IMG/VR virus record: IMGVR_UViG_3300029448_000523
Coordinates: 1 to 21,379 of that record
From: a virus
Length of the DNA: 21,379 nucleotides
Reading direction: 5' to 3' (one strand)
Below are positions 15,713 through 20,847 of this stretch, piece by piece. The notes under the pieces were generated by a model that searched no databases, was not told the origin of the DNA, and worked only from the letters and a program-made list of their open reading frames with translations. The position numbers and the translations under genes were made by a program. Position 1 is the stretch's first letter. Each line of letters starts with the position of its first letter.

Positions 15713-15743
15713 AGGTGATACTAACCTACCGGGGATAACCCAT

Positions 15744-15893
15744 ATGGGCAGAACCAACCCAGTCGCAAAACAACTTCGCACTCCACGATATCGAAAGAAG
15801 GTCGTAGGGGACAAACGAATCACGTCGCAAAACAAGCAAGCCAAAAAGGAAATAGAAGATGGGAAGACCACTACTAGTAGATCCGAAACATAG
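15744..15893 (+). CDS. Small basic NPVAK-type phage protein (49 aa)
   Basis: First gene after the rightward promoter. The ATG at 15744 is chosen because the frame upstream of it contains the promoter itself. GGGGA lies 9 nt before it. The N-terminus MGRTNPVAKQLRTPRYRKKVV and the following Lys/Arg-rich stretch match, from memory, a short family frequent in marine phages (NPVAKxLRxPxYRxxVVxDKK), always of unknown function. The high positive charge suggests nucleic-acid binding. Its last 35 bases overlap the RHH gene in another frame. Confidence 0.72.
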   Translation: MGRTNPVAKQLRTPRYRKKVVGDKRITSQNKQAKKEIEDGKTTTSRSET

Positions 15894-16068
15894 GAAAGAA
15901 GTTTCTATTGTTGTCGACCAACGAGATCTTGACAGGATCAAAAAGATTGCCGAGGATGAGCGAACAAGCTGGGCGGAGATCGTCCGAGAACTGATGAAGG
16001 ATTATATCCATGCGTACGAAGAAGAGGACTACGAAGAATCAGAACAGCCAGTCCGAGTTGTCATGTGA
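15859..16068 (+). CDS. Ribbon-helix-helix (CopG/Arc-like) transcriptional regulator candidate
   Basis: A 69-residue protein with an RHH layout: beta-strand EVSIVV at about 14-19, helix QRDLDRIKKIAEDE at 21-34, turn RTSW, helix AEIVRELMKDYIHAY at 39-53, then an acidic tail (EEEDYEESE). RHH dimers insert the strand pair into the major groove of inverted repeats. AAGGA with 8-nt spacing precedes the ATG. It is the second gene of the rightward operon, about 170 bp from the dyad that overlaps both divergent promoters, which fits autoregulation and control of the replication operon. The fold call is from pattern only; a toxin-antitoxin antitoxin is an alternative, but no toxin partner is evident. 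Confidence 0.75.
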   Translation: MGRPLLVDPKHRKEVSIVVDQRDLDRIKKIAEDERTSWAEIVRELMKDYIHAYEEEDYEESEQPVRVVM

Positions 16069-16183
16069 TCCATTGGGGTGGACAGATGACTCCATCCGGG
16101 CTTGGCTCGATGCCACGCACCGTGCCGGATTGTATCAGGCTGGGGATGAAAGATTTGATGAGAGAGGGGAGCCGTCGTTTTGA
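16010..16183 (+). CDS. Small protein (57 aa), unknown, overlapping the RHH gene
   Basis: Starts inside the end of the RHH gene (59-base overlap, other frame) with a good Shine-Dalgarno (AAGGATTATATCC) and ends at a TGA that overlaps the TTG start of the next gene, so it bridges an otherwise empty stretch of the operon. The basic N-terminus (MRTKKRTTKNQ) is followed by a plausible helical domain: LGWTDDSIRAWLDATHRAGLYQAG. No family is recognised. The two coupled junctions are the main evidence that it is translated. Confidence 0.6.
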   Translation: MRTKKRTTKNQNSQSELSCDPLGWTDDSIRAWLDATHRAGLYQAGDERFDERGEPSF

Positions 16184-16650
16184 TCGCCGTAACGATTACA
16201 AATGAGATGTTGGCGAAAGCCCGCGCCAAAGCAAAAGAGATGGGGCGACTTCGTAACTCAATTGAGAGAGGTGAAGGTAACCTAGCTGGTTTCCTCGGTG
16301 AACTTGTCTACCTCGAAGTCGAAGGTGGTAGGTGGGATAACACGTATGAGTATGATGTTATGCGACCCGATGGAAAAACCGTGGATGTCAAAACCAAACG
16401 TACCAAGGTTGCACCCAAACCATACTATGAATGCTCCGTTGCGGACTTCAACACGTCGCAAGACTGTGACTACTACGCATTCGTCCGGGTGTCGTATGAT
16501 AATTCGGTGGGATGGTATCTTGGAAAAATGCCACGCAAGACTTATTACGAAAAAGCAACCTTCATGAAAAGAGGGGATCTAGACCCATCAAATAACTTTG
16601 TGGTAAAAGCGGATTGCTACAACTTACGTATAGATGAATTGGAGGAATAG
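16180..16650 (+). CDS. Putative PD-(D/E)XK-type nuclease (156 aa)
   Basis: Uses a TTG start overlapping the upstream stop (TTGA), the only start that fits the junction; the next Met is at residue 10. An N-terminal helix with GNLAGFLGELVYLEV leads to a restriction-endonuclease-like core: E41, D59 (YEYDVMRPDG), then D69-V-K71 (TVDVKTKRT), followed by beta strands carrying YYAFVRVSY and GWYLGKMP. This is the D...(D/E)xK arrangement of PD-(D/E)XK enzymes. Similar proteins occur in marine and other phages as hypothetical genes. A nicking or host-DNA-degrading role is plausible. A catalytically dead homologue cannot be excluded. Confidence 0.78.
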   Translation: MIAVTITNEMLAKARAKAKEMGRLRNSIERGEGNLAGFLGELVYLEVEGGRWDNTYEYDVMRPDGKTVDVKTKRTKVAPKPYYECSVADFNTSQDCDYYAFVRVSYDNSVGWYLGKMPRKTYYEKATFMKRGDLDPSNNFVVKADCYNLRIDELEE

Positions 16651-16652
16651 AT

Positions 16653-16952
16653 ATGACTGAATACGAAACAGAAACCAAAGTATTTCCGACCATGGACCGT
16701 GTGATCATCCTTGCCCGGGATGCTATCGAGTCGGGTCACACCGTGTTCAAGATCAAATGGAACAACCAAGAGCTGAAGTTCCACGCCAATTCCGCAGGTC
16801 GGGTTATTGGTAGGGGTATCTTGGAAACGGGTGTCGGTGCGGACTACAATGCCATATCCGGACGGAACACAGAAATTGTTTTGAATAATTATCGCAGTGT
16901 GCCATTACGTAAGCACGAAGATATTACCAACCCAAGGAGAAAGATGGGATGA
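16653..16952 (+). CDS. Unknown early protein (99 aa)
   Basis: A strong GGAGGAATAGAT precedes the ATG, 2 bases after the upstream stop. The N-terminal part is a helix-plus-strand pattern (MDRVIILARDAIESGHTVFKIKW); the middle is Gly-rich (AGRVIGRGILETGVG) and the end basic (PLRKHEDITNPRRKMG). No motif is recognised. It ends in an ATGA overlap with the following gene. Confidence 0.75.
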   Translation: MTEYETETKVFPTMDRVIILARDAIESGHTVFKIKWNNQELKFHANSAGRVIGRGILETGVGADYNAISGRNTEIVLNNYRSVPLRKHEDITNPRRKMG

Positions 16953-17206
16953 GCAAGGAAGACAACACCTTCCCGTGGAAGGAAGAGCAGACTTGGGATT
17001 ATGCTGGTCAGAGCGCCACGCCTACCCACATCGATGCGTTCGTACAAGAGATGGTAAAGCACGGGTTATCCGCTATGGAAAACGCCCAAGCTAAGAATCT
17101 CGATCAGTGGCTTCGCTACTACGCACCGACGGGAAAGAGAGAGGAAATCATCCGCGCCTTCGAATTCATGGTGCAGGATGCAATCAACTGGAGAAACACT
17201 CGATGA
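16949..17206 (+). CDS. Unknown early protein (85 aa), helical
   Basis: Coupled at both ends by ATGA overlaps (16949-16952 and 17203-17206). The first 30 residues are Trp/Thr/Pro-rich and probably extended; the rest is helical (HIDAFVQEMVKHGLSAMENA and REEIIRAFEFMVQDAINW). Acidic overall with no Cys. No family recognised. Confidence 0.74.
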   Translation: MSKEDNTFPWKEEQTWDYAGQSATPTHIDAFVQEMVKHGLSAMENAQAKNLDQWLRYYAPTGKREEIIRAFEFMVQDAINWRNTR

Positions 17207-17409
17207 CAGGCGAAATAGAAGTGGTGAACTATACAGAGAATGAAGACGGCACTGGGAACCTCGAGGTCAAAGTTGACAAGAAGGGGCAGGAAATGTTGTT
17301 CGATCTAGGTATGCAGATGATCTTGTTATGCGCTACGCTCGATGTGACTACAGATGAGTTGATCAAAAAAATCATTGAGGTGTATGAAGATGATCACGTT
17401 CAAACTTGA
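17203..17409 (+). CDS. Small acidic protein (68 aa) of a recurrent phage type
   Basis: The ATG overlaps the upstream stop (ATGA); a longer in-frame start at 17107 would lie inside the previous gene and is not needed. Layout: beta hairpin (EVVNYTENEDGTGNLEVKVD) then two helices (GQEMLFDLGMQMILL and DELIKKIIEVYED). I recall comparable NYTENEDGxxxLxxxxxxEA small proteins from T7-like and T4-like marine phages, with no known function. It overlaps the next gene by 20 bases. Confidence 0.72.
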   Translation: MTGEIEVVNYTENEDGTGNLEVKVDKKGQEMLFDLGMQMILLCATLDVTTDELIKKIIEVYEDDHVQT

Positions 17410-17707
17410 AGAAGAAGGTCGTAAGGTAGAGTTGTCCATAGACACCGAATGTCCGGCCCTACAAGAACTGTTCCTGCTCTGGGTAGACTTCGCATCTGGG
17501 TGTGGGTTTGTCATTGACAAAGTGGAGATGGAGAGGATGTGGGCCGGAGAGGAACTCAAAGGACAGGCTGAAACCGCTGAACAGTTAATTTACTTCATTG
17601 CCAATGATCGTCCTGAGTTGTCACATGAAAAAGTTTTGTGTCAAAGGAACGAATACATTAAGATTTGCCGTGAATGGCTTGAACTGAAAGGACAAGACGA
17701 TGAGTAA
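17390..17707 (+). CDS. Unknown early protein (105 aa)
   Basis: I place the start at the ATG at 17390, 9 nt after GAGG; in-frame ATGs at 17384 and 17375 are closer to or before that site. The N-terminus forms strands (MITFKLEEEGRKVELSID), followed by helices with LQELFLLWVDFASGCGFVID and a charged C-terminal helix (YIKICREWLELKGQDDE). No catalytic motif. It overlaps the next gene by 8 bases (GATGAGTAA). Confidence 0.72.
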   Translation: MITFKLEEEGRKVELSIDTECPALQELFLLWVDFASGCGFVIDKVEMERMWAGEELKGQAETAEQLIYFIANDRPELSHEKVLCQRNEYIKICREWLELKGQDDE

Positions 17708-18101
17708 GCTAGAAAACTTGACTACAGAGATGGCTATGGACTTCGGTCGCTTAGATCGAGAGCTTAAAGCGTGTTGGCAACACATGCTCACACTCGGCAC
17801 AATGGAAGACATCCACCGTGTGGAGATGTTTTTCAATAGAGTTAAAGAGATGGAAAAAAAGGTCGATGAACTCTTTAAAAAAGTAGACACATTTGATAGT
17901 CGAATTGAAAAAGCACAAGACGACCTTTTAACTCTCGAAGATCGAATTGATAACTTTGATTTCAACTTTGAGATTACACAGAACCTCGAGCAAAGCGAAA
18001 TGAAGTTGAGAGAAGATCTCATTTCTTACGAAGAGATTGAAGGTGTCGTCCGCGATAAGCTCCGTAACATTTTTCAAGACCTACCCGAATCTTCGGAGTA
18101 A
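17700..18101 (+). CDS. Coiled-coil protein (133 aa), unknown
   Basis: Almost entirely helical. Heptad-like spacing of hydrophobic residues runs from about residue 36 to 88 (VEMFFNRVKEMEKKVDELF, then KVDTFDSRIEKAQDDLLTLE), so an oligomeric coiled coil is likely. Strongly charged, with one Cys at about 25. It is the last gene of the rightward small-gene chain; a hairpin with a T-rich tail follows at 18123. It could be a structural adaptor or an inhibitor that docks on a host protein; nothing specific is visible. Confidence 0.76.
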   Translation: MSKLENLTTEMAMDFGRLDRELKACWQHMLTLGTMEDIHRVEMFFNRVKEMEKKVDELFKKVDTFDSRIEKAQDDLLTLEDRIDNFDFNFEITQNLEQSEMKLREDLISYEEIEGVVRDKLRNIFQDLPESSE

Positions 18102-18119
18102 ATCAAATTGGGAAGTACC

Positions 18120-18248
18120 ATGGAAAAACAGCCCTGCTGTTATTTTCAAAATCTTCCCCTCGTGATGGCATGGGGCGGCCTCCCCGGCGGAATGCCGAAA
18201 AAGCCATCGACATACTCTTATTCAACACAAAAAAACTGTAAAATATAA
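18120..18248 (+). CDS. Possible 42-aa micro-protein in the inter-operon region
   Basis: An ATG 4 nt after GGGAAG opens a 42-codon frame (MEKQPCCYFQNLPLV..., then a Gly/Pro-rich stretch and a Ser/Tyr-rich end). The same DNA forms several hairpins, which argues that RNA structure rather than protein could be the conserved feature. No homologue is recognised. Listed because the region otherwise has no gene. Confidence 0.25.
   Translation: MEKQPCCYFQNLPLVMAWGGLPGGMPKKPSTYSYSTQKNCKI
18123..18147 (+). terminator. Weak rho-independent terminator candidate
   Basis: AACAGC (18127-18132), loop CCT and GCTGTT (18136-18141) form a perfect 6-bp stem followed by ATTTTC, with A-rich sequence upstream. It lies 25 bases after the coiled-coil gene. 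The stem is short and only half G+C, so partial read-through into the next module is likely. Confidence 0.4.
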
Positions 18249-18330
18249 AGAAAGCAAATCGGGTGTTGACCCGAATCAAAAGACCGGGCATGGTCCATTT
18301 CATGGCATTTTGGCCATGGATTAAAAGAAA

Positions 18331-18341
18331 GGGTTTCACCC
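18331..18341 (+). promoter_or_regulatory. Start-codon-proximal hairpin, copy 1
   Basis: GAAAGGGTTTCACCC directly abuts the ATG at 18342. GGGT and ACCC can pair around a TTC loop, burying the end of the Shine-Dalgarno. The same arrangement precedes two other genes in the right-hand module. Confidence 0.5.
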
Positions 18342-19004
18342 ATGAATGAAATGACGACCACACGCTATAAAAAGAGCATAAAGGCGCTTGATGACTATGG
18401 CCACGCGGTCCTAAAAGAATCGAGCAACAAGAAACTGGCCCGGCGGGTAACCAAGGGGAAGTTTAAGGGGTACGCAATCCGGACCCTGACCTTAACCGAG
18501 CGGGCAACCTGTCCCCGGTCGTGCTTCCACTGGTCCACATGCTATGGCAACAACATGCCATTTGCGCATCGTCTGGACCACACCAACCCCAAACTACTCA
18601 TGGACAAGATACATAGTGACCTGCTGGCCCATGATTGGGACCGGTCCGGAATGCTTGTTCGTTTGCATGTGCTGGGTGATTTCTTTTCGCCTACCTATGT
18701 CCAGTTTTGGAAGTTTGCTTTGGATGCTTTCCCGGGGCTGGCCGCATGGGGTTACACTGCTCGCCAACCGGGTGAACCCATCGGGGAAGCAATCCGCAAG
18801 GTCAGGGATACATACCCGGACCGATTCGCTATCCGGTGGAGCAATCAACCGGGGCTGGCCTTTTCGGCGAACAGTCTTGACATGCCCAACCTAAAACCGG
18901 ATGTTGTGCCTTGCCCGGAACAAACGGGAAAGACCAAGGGTTGTGGCCATTGCACATTGTGCTGGGACCAACCAGCCCGCCAAATTGGTTTTGCAACACA
19001 CTAG
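18342..19004 (+). CDS. Cys-rich GP88-like phage protein (220 aa)
   Basis: The N-terminal basic segment is followed by LTLTERATCPRSCFHWSTCYGN, with C57, C61 and C67. The centre has LVRLHVLGDFFSPTYVQFW and AAWGYTARQPGEPIG, and the C-terminus has C191 plus C201, C204 and C207 in CGHCTLCW. The TCPxxC...CYG element resembles the GP88 family of phage proteins, and very similar TCPRSC-HW-CYGN and CxxCxLCW proteins are, from memory, common in alphaproteobacterial phages and prophages. Seven conserved-looking Cys suggest metal or Fe-S binding; a radical-SAM-like role has not been shown and is only a hypothesis. G+C content is visibly higher than in the genes to the left. Translation starts at an ATG directly after a small GGGT/ACCC hairpin. 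Confidence 0.85.
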   Translation: MNEMTTTRYKKSIKALDDYGHAVLKESSNKKLARRVTKGKFKGYAIRTLTLTERATCPRSCFHWSTCYGNNMPFAHRLDHTNPKLLMDKIHSDLLAHDWDRSGMLVRLHVLGDFFSPTYVQFWKFALDAFPGLAAWGYTARQPGEPIGEAIRKVRDTYPDRFAIRWSNQPGLAFSANSLDMPNLKPDVVPCPEQTGKTKGCGHCTLCWDQPARQIGFATH

Positions 19005-19009
19005 AAAGG

Positions 19010-19020
19010 GGGTTTTACCC
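19010..19020 (+). promoter_or_regulatory. Start-codon-proximal hairpin, copy 2
   Basis: GAAAGGGGGTTTTACCC directly precedes the ATG at 19021. GGGT and ACCC can pair around a TTT loop. It is homologous in layout to the sites at 18331 and 20241. Confidence 0.5.
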
Positions 19021-19260
19021 ATGACATATGTAGGAAAAAAAGTCAGAATCAAACTTGCAGAATCTCAAGAAATACTAGAGCGAACGGCCCACGACGCGGG
19101 CACCTTTAATGATCACCTGATTCGGATCATCTCCGCCCAACAATTCAGAATGGCGCAACTTGACGAGCAATTAAGCGAGGCTATCAATTTAGCCTACCCC
19201 ACAAAAATGAGGGTTGATAGGCTAGAAAAGAAACTGGAAGAAATGGGGCGCAAGTCATGA
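19021..19260 (+). CDS. Small helical protein (79 aa), unknown
   Basis: Starts directly after the second GGGTTTTACCC leader hairpin. The N-terminal part (MTYVGKKVRIKLAESQEILERTA) is basic. Two helices with heptad character follow: RMAQLDEQLSEAINLAYP and MRVDRLEKKLEEMGRKS. It ends in an ATGA overlap with a helix-turn-helix gene, so the two products are probably made together; a dimerisation partner or co-regulator is possible. No family recognised. Confidence 0.72.
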   Translation: MTYVGKKVRIKLAESQEILERTAHDAGTFNDHLIRIISAQQFRMAQLDEQLSEAINLAYPTKMRVDRLEKKLEEMGRKS

Positions 19261-19493
19261 ATATTCGTCCATTTAAAAGAGGAAAGGGTTTTGATCTGAT
19301 AGCCCTACTTGTTCAAGAAAGCTTGTCTTCATCGGAACTTGCATTTCGGTGTGGCTTGTCTGAATCAACAATTCACGTTTACCTTGCAAACATACCTAGA
19401 TGGAGTGATTTGAGAATATCCAGAACATTTGATCGGGAAAAACTTTGCATGACTTACCACATAAACAATTGGCCAAAGGATGAACAGCCATGA
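19257..19493 (+). CDS. Helix-turn-helix regulator candidate (78 aa)
   Basis: The HTH is visible at about residues 23-45: SLSSSELAFRCGLSESTIHVYL, with the Ser/Ala-Gly turn and a second helix fitting a MarR/winged-type recognition helix. The rest could form a short wing (LRISRTFDREKLCMTYHI). It is coupled by ATGA overlaps to both neighbours, the next of which is another HTH protein. A DNA-binding repressor or replication initiator accessory is plausible. Confidence 0.7.
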   Translation: MNIRPFKRGKGFDLIALLVQESLSSSELAFRCGLSESTIHVYLANIPRWSDLRISRTFDREKLCMTYHINNWPKDEQP

Positions 19494-19789
19494 CAAACCT
19501 TGTAAAAATTACACACCAGCAGGAATTCTACCCGGGCCGGGTTGATTCAATCAAAAAATCAATCGAGCGGGGACAAATGCGCTTTGTTGCCCAGTACCCA
19601 CGACGCAAGCGCAACCTTGTTTTGCGACTTGGTGATGGTCCCCAAACGATCGACGAATTGTCCATTGCCACGGATTTGAAACCGGCAACCATCCGGCGCT
19701 ATATTGTCGACATTGAATTACAGACGGGGCTAGAGGTCCAACGCAAGTATGGCAACCCAGAGGGCACACATTACTGGATTGGGCTATAG
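19490..19789 (+). CDS. Second winged-HTH regulator candidate (99 aa)
   Basis: Basic N-terminal half (YPRRKRNLVLRL) then an HTH at about 50-75 (PQTIDELSIATDLKPATIRRYI) and a wing-like strand pair (LEVQRKYGNPEGTHYWIGL). Its arrangement parallels the gene before it, to which it is ATGA-coupled; together they could form a heteromeric regulator or reflect an old duplication that has diverged. No catalytic motif. Confidence 0.7.
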   Translation: MTNLVKITHQQEFYPGRVDSIKKSIERGQMRFVAQYPRRKRNLVLRLGDGPQTIDELSIATDLKPATIRRYIVDIELQTGLEVQRKYGNPEGTHYWIGL

Positions 19790-19792
19790 ATC

Positions 19793-19882
19793 GTGGATGA
19801 ATTCGGTTACATTGTTTACAAATGTTTGAGCTTGTGTATGATTATTGCGTTCTTGGTCGTGGTGGCCAAGGTGTTAGATTGA
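19793..19882 (+). CDS. 29-aa single-pass membrane micro-protein candidate
   Basis: A GTG frame 3 bases after the previous stop encodes a short polar N-terminus (MDEFGYIVYK), then CLSLCMIIAFLVVVAKVLD, a run of about 17 mostly hydrophobic residues that fits one membrane helix. An internal ATG at 19838 would give only the last 14 residues. No good Shine-Dalgarno is seen, so translation would rely on coupling. Its stop overlaps the GAAAGGA that serves the next gene. Composition is the main support. Confidence 0.4.
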   Translation: MDEFGYIVYKCLSLCMIIAFLVVVAKVLD

Positions 19883-19893
19883 AAGGATCAAAG

Positions 19894-20148
19894 ATGACTG
19901 CAGGAATTATTGGAACGGCTATTGGATTAGGCGCGGCCACTACATGGCGGGGCCACGGATCACCATATGATCGAGGCGGGGCAGATGCTTATTACTGGCG
20001 TGACCCCAACCCGCACAAATGGCCGGGGGGTGACTACACGTCCCCGGTCTATGACCTGACCCCGTTAGAGGTTGAAGAATACTTGTCCGGATATCGGGCA
20101 CAATATGATTCCGGTGTCCGTAAAGATTGGGGGGGTGATGATGTTTGA
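19894..20148 (+). CDS. DRGGADAYY-type conserved phage protein (84 aa)
   Basis: The start at 19894 is chosen for AAAGGATCAAAG directly upstream; an in-frame ATG at 19822 would run through the micro-protein frame. The Gly/Ala-rich N-terminus (MTAGIIGTAIGLGAATTW) may be a membrane or lipid-contacting segment. The core carries YDRGGADAYYWRDPNPHKW (25-43), LTPLEVEEYLSGY (55-67) and KDWG (77-80). I recall this DRGxADxYY...PNPH...Yxx GY pattern from many marine phages and some bacteria as a conserved protein without known function. It overlaps a 20-codon frame at its end. Confidence 0.8.
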   Translation: MTAGIIGTAIGLGAATTWRGHGSPYDRGGADAYYWRDPNPHKWPGGDYTSPVYDLTPLEVEEYLSGYRAQYDSGVRKDWGGDDV

Positions 20149-20203
20149 TAAGATTCTTGACGTGCTGGTGGACGTGTTGACGAACATCGGCAACATCATT
20201 TAA
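20141..20203 (+). CDS. 20-aa amphipathic micro-peptide candidate
   Basis: An ATG after GGGGGGTG, overlapping the end of the previous gene, encodes MFDKILDVLVDVLTNIGNII before TAA. The residues alternate hydrophobic and acidic/polar as in an amphipathic membrane-active helix. Very short, so chance cannot be ruled out. Confidence 0.3.
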   Translation: MFDKILDVLVDVLTNIGNII

Positions 20204-20212
20204 GGATAATGT

Positions 20213-20228
20213 ATGGGCATCCGCCCAT
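20213..20228 (+). promoter_or_regulatory. Small perfect hairpin in a 5' leader
   Basis: ATGGGC at 20213-20218 and GCCCAT at 20223-20228 pair around ATCC. It lies 24 bases before the ATG at 20252. It may delay or expose the ribosome site. Confidence 0.35.
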
Positions 20229-20240
20229 CACAACTGAAAG

Positions 20241-20251
20241 GGTTTCTAACC
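20241..20251 (+). promoter_or_regulatory. Start-codon-proximal hairpin, copy 3
   Basis: GAAAGGGTTTCTAACC directly precedes the ATG at 20252; GGTT and AACC pair around TCT. The paired bases differ from copies 1 and 2 while pairing is kept, a compensatory-looking change. Confidence 0.5.
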
Positions 20252-20689
20252 ATGACAACATTGACCAACGAACACGAACAGACCACCATCTTTGATTTCG
20301 AAGTTAGGCTAGCAATTACCCAATTGGATTGGCGGTTCTTTACAACCAATTGGCCGGACCTGACCAAGAATGAATTGATTGATTGGGCGGGCCTCATTCC
20401 TGATTTCTTTCTTCATGCGATACAAGAGACCGACTCCGACGACGTCCACGCGGTGGCCGAGGGCATGGACGAAATATATGGATTCGGTGCGCTGGGTCAT
20501 CCGTTCAAAGATACCCGCATGGTGCCGGGTGATCATGGCCCCGTGTTGCGACATCCAGACGACGAGGATATTAAGCCCATCCTTGCGGTGAGCTTTGAAG
20601 GCCGCCGGGTGAAGTGCGTGGTTTATCCTTATGGGTTGGTTGGGTTGATCAATTCCCGGGGTGACCAGCTTGTGATCCGCATGGACTAA
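20252..20689 (+). CDS. Unknown protein (145 aa)
   Basis: The ATG at 20252 is preferred over one at 20213 because it follows the GAAAGGG hairpin leader shared with two upstream genes. The N-terminal half is helical and acidic (IFDFEVRLAITQLDWRFFTT, LIDWAGLIPDFFLHAIQ, DDVHAVAEGMDEIYGFG); the C-terminal half is beta-like (ILAVSFEGRRVKCVVYPYGLVGLIN). No family recognised. It is the last gene of the plus-strand module and is followed by a strong terminator. Confidence 0.75.
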   Translation: MTTLTNEHEQTTIFDFEVRLAITQLDWRFFTTNWPDLTKNELIDWAGLIPDFFLHAIQETDSDDVHAVAEGMDEIYGFGALGHPFKDTRMVPGDHGPVLRHPDDEDIKPILAVSFEGRRVKCVVYPYGLVGLINSRGDQLVIRMD

Positions 20690-20726
20690 CCGTCGGGGAT
20701 TTCTCCCTGTTTCCCGGCGTAACTTG

Positions 20727-20757
20727 CCCCCGGCTAATCCCCGGGGGTTTTTTTTTT
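20727..20757 (+). terminator. Strong rho-independent terminator
   Basis: CCCCCGG (20727-20733), a 7-base loop, CCGGGGG (20741-20747) and then ten T's. A textbook intrinsic terminator 37 bases after the last gene of the right-hand module. Confidence 0.9.
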
Positions 20758-20771
20758 GTGCCGGTCTAGAT

Positions 20772-20796
20772 AACCCGGCGGGCATTCCTGCGGGTT
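20772..20796. repeat. Inverted repeat AACCCG/CGGGTT
   Basis: Perfect 6-bp arms at 20772-20777 and 20791-20796 separated by 13 bases, just after the terminator. First of a string of hairpins in the gene-free right end. Confidence 0.45.
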
Positions 20797-20808
20797 GGTC
20801 TTGAAGCA

Positions 20809-20847
20809 GGGTCAAATGGCTATTGATGACTAATAGCGAAATGACCC
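20809..20847. repeat. Hairpin with symmetrical internal loop
   Basis: Outer stem GGGTCA (20809-20814) with TGACCC (20842-20847); a 4-by-4 internal loop (AATG/GAAA); inner stem GCTATT (20819-20824) with AATAGC (20832-20837); 7-base loop GATGACT. The two-stem symmetry is unlikely to be random. The 3' arm is shared with the alternative stem below. Confidence 0.5.

Larger units (their letters stand above)
18102..18341 (+). promoter_or_regulatory. Hairpin-rich inter-operon leader
   Basis: Beyond the possible micro-ORF, this 240-base stretch holds a series of inverted repeats: GGGAAG/CTTCCC (18110/18153) enclosing the terminator candidate; GGCAT-GGGG/CCCC-ATGCC (18167-18196); TCGGGT/ACCCGA with a 4-base loop (18259-18274); CATGGC/GCCATG (18301-18318); and the start-codon hairpin at 18331. 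The A+T-rich TAAAATATAAAG near 18239-18250 is a candidate -10 region, but no convincing -35 is properly spaced. It probably drives and regulates the following module. Confidence 0.4.

Noticed and set aside
15657-15743. A longer start for the 49-aa early protein at 15657
   Set aside because: The extension would read through the inverted repeat and both elements of the rightward promoter, and lacks a ribosome site.
15859-16183. Toxin-antitoxin pair formed by the RHH protein and the following 57-aa protein
   Set aside because: The second product shows no ParE, RelE, PIN or other toxin signature; the arrangement fits an early phage operon equally well.
17107-17202. Longer start for the 68-aa early protein
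   Set aside because: It would overlap the preceding gene by 100 bases, whereas an ATGA junction gives a natural start at 17203.
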